From Mycolicibacterium monacense (GTDB lineage: Bacteria > Actinomycetota > Actinomycetes > Mycobacteriales > Mycobacteriaceae), in the NCBI RefSeq assembly GCF_010731575.1, contig NZ_AP022617.1, positions 2,294,001 through 2,358,000 on the forward strand: a DNA stretch of 64,000 nt, in the 5' to 3' direction. Below the pieces are notes generated by a model. That model was not told the origin of the DNA. It made no database searches and worked only from the letters and a program-made list of their open reading frames with translations. The first letter of the stretch is position 1. Each line of letters starts with the position of its first letter. Below, one piece after another: positions 10,774 through 19,401 of the stretch. The translations under genes were made by a program, and so were the position numbers.

Positions 10774-13095
10774 CTACTGCCTTATGACGATCGCGTCGTT
10801 GCTCATCACGCTCACGTGTTGCCAGTACACCCAATCGGCGATCGCGGCCCGCTGCGTGGCGGCGTCGGTCGCCGTCTGAGCCCTGTGCAGCGCGAGTTCC
10901 TGGGCGTGGTTGGCGTAGGACACCATCGCTTCGAGGTGCGCTGCGCCCCGCTCAGCTGAGGTGCTCATCAACGGCTTCATCGTCTCGAACCAGAGCATCA
11001 ACGAATTGTCAGCCGGCGGCGTGGTGTCCGCGGGCGCCGGTGGCAGCAAGTCACCGAGCCTGGTGTCGTCGACCGAGGCGAGTTGACGCGCCGCACCGGG
11101 CGCGATCACCTCCAGACGGGACCGGCCGGCCATGTCACCCCGCTCCGGAATGTCGTCGGGGGTGAGGATGACCCGCGCGGCGCCCGGGTCGAATCCGTCG
11201 AACTGCTCGGCCGTCGCGACCACGGCACGCAACGGCACGTCATGATGCTGGGCCCAACCATGCAACGCGAGCATCGGGAATGTCGCCCACTTCGCGCGCT
11301 CGTCGATCGGGATCGACTCGTCGGCGCTGACCATCCTCACGCCGTCAGGCAACTTCACACCGTCGGGGATGTAGCCAATGCCGTAACTGTTGGCCACCAA
11401 AATCGTGCCGTCCTTCGTGACGCCCGTCGCCCAGAAGAAGCCGAAATCCATTGACTCGACGGCATTCAGCGCTGCCGCAACTCGACGCGCAACCTGCACC
11501 GGGTCACCGGCCGACTGCCGACGCATGGAACCAGCGATCGCATCGCGTTCAGCACGCGCCGCCGACACCGGCACCGGAGCCGGAGCACCGACCACGGAAC
11601 CGGCGCTTGATGTTGGCGCTGCAACGGGAGGCGGCACGGCAGACGCAGGCACGACCGGCGCGGCGGGCGACGGTGTCGGCGGCGGACCCAACGGCATCGG
11701 CGGTGGGGGCATCGCCGGACCGCCGGCCATCGGAACACCTCCACCCGTCGCAGGAGGTGACACGGGCGCAACCGGCGCGTGAGCTGCACTGCTCGTCGTC
11801 GGGTTGGAAGGAGCGGCCGCTGCCGGCGGCGCAACATCCGTCGGGGCGACCGGCGCGGCCATGGGCGCCGACGCAGGCTGCATCGCAGGACCGATGTTCG
11901 ACAGCCGGTCCGCGATCGGCGGGGACTGGATCGGCGGCTGTCCACCGGCACCCGAAGACGGACCGGACGCGCCGTTGCTTGGATCGACGCTCGGCTGATC
12001 GCCAATTGCTGACGAGCCGTCACTAATCGGACTCGCGGATGACCCGCTGTCCGAACGCCCACCGCCAAAATCGATATCAGACCCACCGGTCGAACCGGCA
12101 GTCGGCGCGCTGGCGACCGGAGATGTCCCACTGGTGGTCACGCCACCACCGCCTGCCCCGCCTAGGGGTTGTGGTCCTGCGGATGCAGGAAGAGGGACGC
12201 TCGGAGACGCTGGTCGAGTGGCTGGCGATCCGGAAGGTGGCGCATTAGGGGGCGACGGCGCCGGTGTCCATCCAGCATTGACGACATCGCCATTTCGGGG
12301 TCCCTCACGTGCGGGCGAAGGATCTGCTTGCGTGGGCGGGGCCTCGGGCGACCATCCTGCGCTTACTACTTCGCCGGTTCTCGTAGGAGCCCTTACTTCG
12401 CCGGTTCTCGTGAGCGCGGGCCCGGCAGCGTTTATTCCACCATCGGTTCGTCCAGGCGGCGACCATTCGGTGCTGATTACATCCCCTCTACGGTGCCCGA
12501 ACGTCGAAATTCGATCTTCACGTTCGCTGCCCGCCTGGTTTTTCGACCCTGCATCGTCCGACTCATCGAACGGTGCCAACGGGACGCCCGGGGCGCCGCC
12601 GAGACCGACCGCCAGCTGGCTGACCGTATCGAAGTTTTCGAAATATTCACGATTGACCAAAGACTGCACGGCCGCCGTCGGGTCCTGGTCTTTTTCTGCA
12701 GCCTCCCTCAGGATTCTTTCGATGTCCGCCTGAGCTGAACGCACATTCGTCGAAATCGTCTCTTTTGCCCCGACAATTTTCGACGCCGCCTCATCGCACC
12801 AGGTGATTGCCGCACGTAATTGGTCCTCGTGTTGACGCATCGATTGTGATGACTTGTCCGCCTTTAAACTCGCTTTTCCTGCACCGGTACCAGACCATAT
12901 ATGGGTACCATTGAATATTGACGAACGATGGCCTTCCCAGGTCTCGTTTGCGCTTGTAAGTTCGGTCAGCTTGCCCCTTAGCGCTTCCGCCCTATCATTG
13001 AAGACCGATTCATCGGTCTCGGGCCAAGCGCCAGAACCCGTCATCTCCGCAGCATACGGGCCCGACGGTTTATCTCCCGCGGCACGCGAAATCAA
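10774..13095 (-). CDS. Large WxG-like, proline-rich protein with globular C-terminal domain (putative type VII secretion-associated)
   Basis: The protein has 773 residues in three parts. Residues 1-165 are helical and contain a WSG (WxG) turn at 67-69 between two helices, similar to WXG100/LXG/PPE-type proteins. Residues 180-510 are disordered and Pro/Ala/Gly/Ser-rich. Three copies of a G-[DE]-V-[IV]-[SN]-x-x-W-[ST]-P motif occur there at about 204, 241 and 269. Residues 512-773 are globular, with a FGFFWATGVTKDGTILVA segment and a YIPDGVKLPDGV segment resembling the DUF5631/5632-type domain of EspK/Rv3899c-like mycobacterial proteins (from memory). The start is a TTG at 13095 overlapping the upstream TGA; AAGG lies seven bases before it. 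An ATG at 13044 is the alternative. Composition is more AT-rich than the neighbours. Function unknown. Confidence 0.75.
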   Translation of the reverse strand: MISRAAGDKPSGPYAAEMTGSGAWPETDESVFNDRAEALRGKLTELTSANETWEGHRSSIFNGTHIWSGTGAGKASLKADKSSQSMRQHEDQLRAAITWCDEAASKIVGAKETISTNVRSAQADIERILREAAEKDQDPTAAVQSLVNREYFENFDTVSQLAVGLGGAPGVPLAPFDESDDAGSKNQAGSEREDRISTFGHRRGDVISTEWSPPGRTDGGINAAGPALTRTGEVRAPTRTGEVVSAGWSPEAPPTQADPSPAREGPRNGDVVNAGWTPAPSPPNAPPSGSPATRPASPSVPLPASAGPQPLGGAGGGGVTTSGTSPVASAPTAGSTGGSDIDFGGGRSDSGSSASPISDGSSAIGDQPSVDPSNGASGPSSGAGGQPPIQSPPIADRLSNIGPAMQPASAPMAAPVAPTDVAPPAAAAPSNPTTSSAAHAPVAPVSPPATGGGVPMAGGPAMPPPPMPLGPPPTPSPAAPVVPASAVPPPVAAPTSSAGSVVGAPAPVPVSAARAERDAIAGSMRRQSAGDPVQVARRVAAALNAVESMDFGFFWATGVTKDGTILVANSYGIGYIPDGVKLPDGVRMVSADESIPIDERAKWATFPMLALHGWAQHHDVPLRAVVATAEQFDGFDPGAARVILTPDDIPERGDMAGRSRLEVIAPGAARQLASVDDTRLGDLLPPAPADTTPPADNSLMLWFETMKPLMSTSAERGAAHLEAMVSYANHAQELALHRAQTATDAATQRAAIADWVYWQHVSVMSNDAIVIRQ

Positions 13096-14273
13096 TTCGC
13101 AGCCTTACATGCGAAGCTTATAGTCTTCACCAAACTTGACGCTGTCTCAGCCAAATAGTTGTCGGATGGAGTGTAAGTCGGGACCGCTCCGGCGAATCCT
13201 CGACGATATTGCGCGGCCAACACGGCAAAATCCTCAATCACGGGATTACCACTGCGACGTCCCAGCTGCTCGAGTTTGTCCGCATTCTCACGCATCACCG
13301 ACGCCACCGCCCGATTGATCGCCTGCTCCTGAGGTGACCAATCTGTTGCACTTAGGTTGGGGTCCACGCCGCGCCATGCAGATGTCTCTGCATCAAAATT
13401 CAGCGCTGCAGATTGCCAATCGGCGCATATGGCATTGGGCGAATCCATGAACATGGGACTCCGCCCGTTTTCCGCCGGAGCGATATCAGTCGGCGGGGCC
13501 GGATCCCCCAGGAGGGGATGTGCCGCAGCTGCCCCAGTACTTGTTATCGCGCCGCAGATGTTGCTGATCGAATTTCCTGCCTCCGTCCAAACAATTGCGA
13601 GGTTTTCATCGCTTTCTGCATAATTGGGGATGCGCTGGACGAAATAGTTTGCATAGGCGGTGAACTGCTCATAAAGTTCCCGCACCGCTCTATGAGGAGT
13701 CTGAGCGGCCAGATTCGTTGCGTCATTAGCCGCCGCAGTCATCGCCTCCCCTACAGCGGTGTATGTGCTCCGCTGTTCCGGCGTCCAGGCGGTCGCCGGG
13801 GTGGCGCGGTCTCTGTCTTCCCATCTAGTTTCTGTGAGGACGTCTCCAAACTCCCGCGCAACCTTCCCCCACGCATCACACGTCGGGTCCTCGGTGATGA
13901 TGTTGACCGGTCCGGTGTCGTTGGCACTCGCGAACTCCGACGCTTGCCCATCCCCCGGCGGCGTCGGCGAATTCCCATTCGAACCATCACGCGTCACCAA
14001 TATCGTCACGGTCACCGCCAACGCGACGACCAGCAACACGATCACCCCACCGAGAATCCACTTCCCTTTGCCGCCCTTCGACGGCGGCGGGCCGGGCGGC
14101 GGACCGCCCCACTGCGGTTGCTGCGGCGGCGGACCCCACGGCGGCGGACCACTGAACTGCCCCTCTCCAGCACCCGGCTGCTGACCACCCCATTGCGGCT
14201 GGCCTCCGTATTGCGGCTGCCCGCCATACGGTTGCTGACCGCCATACGGGTTGGGAGGGGGAGGCAGACTCAT
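13092..14273 (-). CDS. One-pass membrane protein with Gly/Gln/Pro tail, part of type VII-like module
   Basis: This 393-residue protein has a disordered N-terminal tail of repeated YGGQPQ units (residues 1-65), a basic stretch SKGGKGK, and one membrane helix at about 72-94. A presumably extracytoplasmic helical domain follows, with cysteines near DPTCDAWG, SNICGA, NAICADW and SFACKA. The last two repeat the pattern of the first two, which suggests two duplicated halves. The ATG at 14273 follows GAAGG. It starts 31 bases after the EspC-like gene and its stop overlaps the start of the WxG-like gene, so the three form one operon. I do not recognise a named family; mycobacterial DUF-type anchors with similar tails exist. 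The 3' half is distinctly lower in GC than flanking genes. Confidence 0.75.
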   Translation of the reverse strand: MSLPPPPNPYGGQQPYGGQPQYGGQPQWGGQQPGAGEGQFSGPPPWGPPPQQPQWGGPPPGPPPSKGGKGKWILGGVIVLLVVALAVTVTILVTRDGSNGNSPTPPGDGQASEFASANDTGPVNIITEDPTCDAWGKVAREFGDVLTETRWEDRDRATPATAWTPEQRSTYTAVGEAMTAAANDATNLAAQTPHRAVRELYEQFTAYANYFVQRIPNYAESDENLAIVWTEAGNSISNICGAITSTGAAAAHPLLGDPAPPTDIAPAENGRSPMFMDSPNAICADWQSAALNFDAETSAWRGVDPNLSATDWSPQEQAINRAVASVMRENADKLEQLGRRSGNPVIEDFAVLAAQYRRGFAGAVPTYTPSDNYLAETASSLVKTISFACKAAN

Positions 14274-14304
14274 ATGCGCACCTTCGCGTCAGGAACACTC
14301 ACGG

Positions 14305-15147
14305 TCACAACAGAATTGACGAATCAGCGGGCCGAGTCGGCGCCGGCTTCGGTGCGGGTGGCTGCGGCTCAGGCGCGGGTCCGGTCTGCGGCGCCTCCGG
14401 AGCGGCATGGCGCGGACCCACCTCGGGCGCCCGCTCCCCCGTCGCCTCGCCGGGCGCGGCACCTTCCGGCTCCTTCTCCTCGGACGGCTCGTCCTTCTTC
14501 TCGCGCAGCTCGTCTTCGAGCTTGGCCTTCTCGTCTTTCTCGGCGCCGCCCATGTCGCCGAACTGGCTCGTCATCTGGCCGACCTGCTGCATCCCGCTCT
14601 GGACGCCCTGCATGATCCCCTGCGGAATCTGCATCGCCATCCCCGCGAGCTGCATCGGGATCTGCGCCGCCTGCTGCGCCAGCTGCATCGGCATGCCCAT
14701 CATCTGGCCCATCTGGCCCATCTCCTGGCCTGCACCCGCGGCGCCGGCTGCACCGCCCCCGGCCGCACCAGTCGCTGCACCAACAGCGCCGGCCCCACCG
14801 CCGGCGGCTCCACCGGCACCGCCACCGGCCCCGGCACCGTCGAGCTCCGCCAACGCCTTCCGCACCTGGTCCGCGATCTGCTGATCGGACTGCTCGTAGA
14901 GCGCAGCGGCCCTGATGATGTTCTCGGCCGTCGCCAGCGCCTCGGCCTTGGTCTTCGGCATGCCCTCGATGAGCGGCAGTTCGATCTCCTGCGTCTTGCT
15001 CTGCAGGGCCAACGACAGCGCATCCGTACCGGACGTCACCAGTGGCTGCAGCGGCTCCGGTATCGCCTGAGCGCCGCTGACCAGACCCTTCCCCCCGTTA
15101 GCCAGCTCACCGGTGTTGACCCTCAACTCCGTCACCGCCACCCCCAC
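14305..15147 (-). CDS. EspC-like (DUF2580-type) putative type VII secreted protein
   Basis: The protein has 280 residues. The first 100 form an EspC/DUF2580-like helical hairpin starting ELRVNTGELANGGKGL and ending with ALYEQSDQQIADQV. The YEQSD stretch (residues 84-88) fits the general type VII secretion signal YxxxD/E. A Gly/Ala linker, a Met/Gln-rich amphipathic segment (about 136-190) and a charged then Pro-rich tail follow. The start is uncertain: GTG at 15147, 15141 or 15135, the last giving the family-like VTELRV start. It is the first gene of the three-gene module and lies 175 bases downstream of pafA on the same strand. No ESX core genes (EccA-E, MycP) are in the window, so export would depend on an ESX system elsewhere. 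Confidence 0.72.
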   Translation of the reverse strand: MGVAVTELRVNTGELANGGKGLVSGAQAIPEPLQPLVTSGTDALSLALQSKTQEIELPLIEGMPKTKAEALATAENIIRAAALYEQSDQQIADQVRKALAELDGAGAGGGAGGAAGGGAGAVGAATGAAGGGAAGAAGAGQEMGQMGQMMGMPMQLAQQAAQIPMQLAGMAMQIPQGIMQGVQSGMQQVGQMTSQFGDMGGAEKDEKAKLEDELREKKDEPSEEKEPEGAAPGEATGERAPEVGPRHAAPEAPQTGPAPEPQPPAPKPAPTRPADSSILL

Positions 15148-15322
15148 TCACCCAGCGCGCGAAGCCCCGCCGTCGAACCGTCCAGCAAGTGCTTCGCCGA
15201 CAAGATCAAACCCTCATCTGCCTCAGGACACGTCTCGGCCACCCGTTCACGAATCGTCCAGCAAATGTTACCTGAGCACGCCTCAACCCCACTGCACGAA
15301 ATTCTGCGTCAGTGGGGCGGGA

Positions 15323-16681
15323 CTACATGCTGGCGATGAGCCGCTTCACCCGCTCGTCGACCGAGCGGAAGGGGTCCTTGCACAGGACGGTGCGCTGCGC
15401 CTGGTCATTGAGCTTCAGATGCACCCAGTCGACGGTGAAATCACGACCGGCTTCCTGTGCGGCGCTGATGAACTCACCGCGCAGCTTCGCACGTGTGGTC
15501 TGCGGCGGGGTGTCGACGGCGGCGTCGATCTCCTCGTCGGTGGTGATCCGCGCCGCGAGCCCCTTGCGTTGCAACAGGTCGAACACCCCGCGGCCCCGCT
15601 TGATGTCGTGGTAGGCCAGATCGAGTTGGCTGATCTTCGGATCGGACAGCTCCATGTTGTAGCGGTCCTGATAGCGCTGGAACAGCTTGCGCTTGATCAC
15701 CCAGTCGATCTCGGTGTCGACCTTCGCGAAATCCTGGCTCTCGACGGCGTCGAGCTGACGGCCCCACAGGTCCACGACCTGCTCGATCTGCGAATTCGGC
15801 TCCCGCGTCTGCAGATAGTCGACCGCCCGCGAGTAGTACTCGCGCTGAATGTCCAGCGCGCTGGCCTGCCGTCCACCGGCGAGGCGCACCGGGCGCCGTC
15901 CGGTCAGGTCGTGGCTGACCTCGCGAATGGCGCGGATCGGATTGTCCAGCGAGAAGTCCCGGAACGGCACGCCGGCCTCGATCATCTCGAGCACCAGCGA
16001 AGCGGTGCCCACCTTCAGCATTGTGGTGGACTCGCACATGTTCGAGTCGCCGACGATCACGTGCAGCCGGCGGTACTTCTCGGCGTCGGCGTGCGGTTCG
16101 TCGCGCGTGTTGATGATCGGCCGCGACCGGGTGGTGGCCGAGGAGACGCCCTCCCAGATGTGCTCGGCGCGCTGGCTCAGGCAGAACGTCGCCGCCTTGG
16201 GCGTCTGCAGCACCTTGCCCGCACCGCAGATCAACTGGCGGGTGACCAGGAACGGCAGCAGCACGTCTGAGATCCGGGAAAACTCGCCGGCGCGGACGAT
16301 CAGGTAGTTCTCGTGGCAGCCGTAGGAGTTGCCCGCCGAGTCGGTGTTGTTCTTGAACAGGTAGATGTCGCCGCCGATGCCCTCGTCGGCCAGCCGCTGT
16401 TCGGCGTCGATGAGCAGGTCCTCGAGCACCCGCTCGCCGGCCCGGTCATGGGTGACCAACTGGATCAGGTTGTCGCATTCCGCGGTGGCGTACTCCGGGT
16501 GGGATCCGACGTCGAGATACAACCGCGCGCCGTTACGCAAAAAGACGTTCGAACTGCGGCCCCACGACACCACCCGCCGGAACAGATATCGGGCGACCTC
16601 GTCCGGACTGAGCCGGCGGTGGCCATGGAACGTGCAGGTCACGCCGAATTCGGTCTCGATCCCCATGATTCGTCGCTGCAC
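15323..16681 (-). CDS. pafA: Pup--protein ligase PafA
   Basis: PafA attaches the prokaryotic ubiquitin-like protein Pup to lysines of substrates and so marks them for the mycobacterial proteasome. The 452-residue protein is almost identical to the M. tuberculosis enzyme, including [18 protein letters not shown] at the N-terminus and [16 protein letters not shown] with the catalytic aspartate. The [22 protein letters not shown] segment of the glutamine synthetase-like fold and the [17 protein letters not shown] end are also present. The start is a GTG at 16681 (VQRRIMG), matching the known MQRRIMG N-terminus; the longer open frame upstream is not used. It follows the IclR gene by 88 bases on the same strand. 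The usual downstream pafB is displaced by about 6.8 kb. Pup, Dop and the proteasome genes are not in the window. Confidence 0.97.
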   Translation of the reverse strand: MQRRIMGIETEFGVTCTFHGHRRLSPDEVARYLFRRVVSWGRSSNVFLRNGARLYLDVGSHPEYATAECDNLIQLVTHDRAGERVLEDLLIDAEQRLADEGIGGDIYLFKNNTDSAGNSYGCHENYLIVRAGEFSRISDVLLPFLVTRQLICGAGKVLQTPKAATFCLSQRAEHIWEGVSSATTRSRPIINTRDEPHADAEKYRRLHVIVGDSNMCESTTMLKVGTASLVLEMIEAGVPFRDFSLDNPIRAIREVSHDLTGRRPVRLAGGRQASALDIQREYYSRAVDYLQTREPNSQIEQVVDLWGRQLDAVESQDFAKVDTEIDWVIKRKLFQRYQDRYNMELSDPKISQLDLAYHDIKRGRGVFDLLQRKGLAARITTDEEIDAAVDTPPQTTRAKLRGEFISAAQEAGRDFTVDWVHLKLNDQAQRTVLCKDPFRSVDERVKRLIASM

Positions 16682-16769
16682 CTCATCGAGCTTACGGGTT
16701 CGGCCCCGGCTTCGGCATGCAAGGCGGCCGATAACGCGCCGTCGGCATTGACACCGAAGCGACGGTTTG

Positions 16770-17558
16770 TCACACGGTGTCGGGGCCGATCCAGCCCAAC
16801 CGCCGGCTGATCGCGTCCGCCGCGGCGATGGTCTGTTCGGCGACCTCGCCGAACTTTCCCTCAGCCAGCCGGTACGACGGGCCCGACACGCTGAGCGCGG
16901 CGATGACCTGGGAGTTCGCATCCCGCACCGGCGCCGCCACCGCGTTGAGACCCACCTCGAGTTCCTCGGTGACGCTGGCCCACCCGCGGTCGCGCACTTC
17001 GGCCAGCTCCGCGAGCAGCTGCCCCACCGTGGCGATGGTGGCCGGTGTGAACGACACCAGCGGGTCGGTCAGTCGCGTCCGCACCTCGGCGGGGTCGAGC
17101 CCGGCGAGCAGCACCTTGCCGCTCGAGGTGGCGTGCGCTGGGCAACTCTGCCCGACCCAGGTCCGCAGCGTGATCTCACCGGGGCCGATGGATTCGACGA
17201 TGTTGACGATGCGGTTCTCGTCGAGGATGGCCACGTTCGTCGTCTCGCCCAGGTCGTCGGTCAGGCCGTCGCACACGTCCTGGCTGAGCCGGCCCAGGTC
17301 GAGGTGGCCGCTGCTGGCGCGCGCCAACCGGGCGATCGCGAAGCCGAGCCGGTATTTCCCCCGCCCCGACACCTGCTCGACGTAGCCGCGGGACTCCAGC
17401 ACCGCGATCAGCCGCGAGACCGTGGATTTGTGCACATCGAGCGCCGCGGCGATCTCGGTGACGCCGGCCTGACCTGCTTTGGCGAGGATCTCCAGGACGA
17501 CGAGCGCGCGGTCGACGGACTGCACCGCGGCGGCCGGCCTGTCGTCATCCCTGGGCAT
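16770..17558 (-). CDS. IclR-family transcriptional regulator
   Basis: This 262-residue regulator has an N-terminal winged HTH ([31 protein letters not shown], residues about 34-66) and a C-terminal effector-binding GAF-like IclR domain with the [15 protein letters not shown] segment [17 protein letters not shown]. It is the last gene of the choline/betaine operon, ten bases after the DUF294 gene, and is therefore the natural candidate to control that operon. A matching candidate operator lies before the first gene (28753-28790). The effector is unknown; choline, betaine or dimethylglycine would fit the context. IclR proteins can repress or activate. Confidence 0.92.
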   Translation of the reverse strand: MPRDDDRPAAAVQSVDRALVVLEILAKAGQAGVTEIAAALDVHKSTVSRLIAVLESRGYVEQVSGRGKYRLGFAIARLARASSGHLDLGRLSQDVCDGLTDDLGETTNVAILDENRIVNIVESIGPGEITLRTWVGQSCPAHATSSGKVLLAGLDPAEVRTRLTDPLVSFTPATIATVGQLLAELAEVRDRGWASVTEELEVGLNAVAAPVRDANSQVIAALSVSGPSYRLAEGKFGEVAEQTIAAADAISRRLGWIGPDTV

Positions 17559-17568
17559 CGGCGCCAGC

Positions 17569-19401
17569 CTAAACGGGCGGGATGCCGGTTTGGCGCACCC
17601 GCCGCTGTACGGCGGCGATCTCGCGCAGGCCTTCGTTGAGCAGACTGCGGTTGAGCGGCGACAGTTCCGACATCGTGACGACGTCGCCGGGGGTCTGCCC
17701 GGCGCTGAGTTGTTCGACCTGATGGGTCATGCGCAGGCGCTGCAGCATGAGGAAGACGTCGCACAGGGTGGTGGCGTCCTGGGTGCTGATGGCCCTGGTC
17801 TGCGCGGCCGCCGTCAGCCGCGCCGGGGTGGTGGCGGTCGTCAGCCCAGCCGTGAGACCTCCCCACCTGGCCAGGTTGACGATCGGGGTGACGGCGTGGC
17901 TCTTCAGGTCGAAGGTGCCGCCGCGGCGGGCCAGCACGTCGCGCAGCGACCGGGTGCGCACGCGCCCCGACACCGCGTCGAGCAGTTGCAGCCGCAGCGC
18001 TTCGGGGTACTCCCGCAGCCGGCGGTACGCCGTCGGCACGGTGTGCAGCGCCCGGTCACCCCAGACCACCCGGGCGTCGATCATCAGTGACGACATGATC
18101 AGACCGCGGTCGCGCAGGGGATCGTCGAGCCAGCCCTGCGCCGCGCTCAGCCATTGTGACGCCGGCCGGGAGAATCCGGGTTTGGTGGCCACGGCGCCGT
18201 TGGTGTCCGACGGCAGCCCGCAACCGTCGAGTATCCCGTGGGTGCGGGCCGCCACCGCCCGCAGTTTCTCTGCATCACAGGAGGATTCGTCGCGCCACGA
18301 CAGGGCGCTGTCCACGTCGGAGGACGGCATCGCCTCCCGCCGCGCCACACTGCCCAGCGTGAGCCACGCGAAACCGTCGACGCCACCGCCGGATTCGGCC
18401 AGCGCGATCTCGAGCGCGCGGCGCACCAGACTGTCGACGACGACGGAGAGGATCGCACTGGCCGCCGACGCCTTGGTCCCGTTGCGGAACAGGTCACCGG
18501 CGATGCGCCGTACCTGCTGCCCGACGCGCTGCAACTCACGGGCATCGACGGCCGAACCGATCGCCCTGCGCAGCAGGAACCCCTGTCGCGCCGAGGCCGC
18601 GAGCAGGTCGGCGTCCTCGAGCACACCGACGACGTCACCGCGCCCGGTCAGCACCGGCATGTGCCGCACACCGCTTTCGAGCATCTCCATCAGCACCGTC
18701 TCTGCGGTCAGGTCGGCGGTGACGGTGCGGGCGGGGGCGCTCATCACCCGGTTGATCTCCACGTCGACCGGCAGTCCCGCGGCCACGACGCGGGTCCGCA
18801 GATCCCGGTCGGTGAAGATGCCGAACCCGCCGTCAGGCAACCGGATCAGCGCGTAGGACACGCGGTGGCGGGTCATCTGGGTGACGGCCTCGCGCACAGT
18901 GGTGTGCGGGTCGACGGTCAGCACCTCGCCGGCGACCATCTCACCGACCGCCTGACCGGCCGAAGGGCCGGGCGGCCGTGCTGCGGTGGTCGCATTCCAG
19001 GCCGACGACGCCAGGAACGCCAACCCGGCCGGGCTGGCGAGCTGGGACCGCACCAGTGCGGCGGGGAGGCGAATCAGCCTGCTCGGCAATGCGGTCCGGG
19101 CCTGGAACTGCATACCGCCGCCGATGAGCATCGGGGTGTATCCGAAGATGCCGCCCGGATCGACGGTGTCGATCACCGCACCGTCTGTGCTGGCGTGCAG
19201 CGTGACCTGACCGTCGAACACCATCCAGACGTCGTCGGGGACACGGCCTGCGTAGTCGGCCACCACGGCACCCGGCGGGAACTCCTCGACGCGGGCGCCG
19301 TCGGCCAGCCGGTCGAGGTCCTCCTCGGGCATCGACTGAAAGGGCGTGTGCTCGCCGAGGAACGCCCGGACGTCGGTGTCTGACGAGCCCACGGAGGTCA
19401 C
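17569..19401 (-). CDS. cNMP-binding/CBS/DUF294 nucleotidyltransferase-like signal protein
   Basis: This 610-residue protein has four parts: an N-terminal cyclic-nucleotide-binding-like beta barrel (residues 1-130), a pair of CBS domains (about 150-280, including VSYALIRLPDGGFGIFTDRDLRTR), a DUF294 putative nucleotidyltransferase domain and a helical C-terminal substrate-binding-like domain. The nucleotidyltransferase part has GSVARREAMPSSDVDSALSW, with the GS and DxD elements of the GlnD-like fold. Such proteins often sit beside solute transporters and enzymes for small organic compounds. The start is a GTG overlapping the stop of the GMC gene (GTGA). Its role in the choline operon is unknown; it could modulate the permease or enzymes in response to an adenylate signal. 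Confidence 0.88.
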   Translation of the reverse strand: MTSVGSSDTDVRAFLGEHTPFQSMPEEDLDRLADGARVEEFPPGAVVADYAGRVPDDVWMVFDGQVTLHASTDGAVIDTVDPGGIFGYTPMLIGGGMQFQARTALPSRLIRLPAALVRSQLASPAGLAFLASSAWNATTAARPPGPSAGQAVGEMVAGEVLTVDPHTTVREAVTQMTRHRVSYALIRLPDGGFGIFTDRDLRTRVVAAGLPVDVEINRVMSAPARTVTADLTAETVLMEMLESGVRHMPVLTGRGDVVGVLEDADLLAASARQGFLLRRAIGSAVDARELQRVGQQVRRIAGDLFRNGTKASAASAILSVVVDSLVRRALEIALAESGGGVDGFAWLTLGSVARREAMPSSDVDSALSWRDESSCDAEKLRAVAARTHGILDGCGLPSDTNGAVATKPGFSRPASQWLSAAQGWLDDPLRDRGLIMSSLMIDARVVWGDRALHTVPTAYRRLREYPEALRLQLLDAVSGRVRTRSLRDVLARRGGTFDLKSHAVTPIVNLARWGGLTAGLTTATTPARLTAAAQTRAISTQDATTLCDVFLMLQRLRMTHQVEQLSAGQTPGDVVTMSELSPLNRSLLNEGLREIAAVQRRVRQTGIPPV

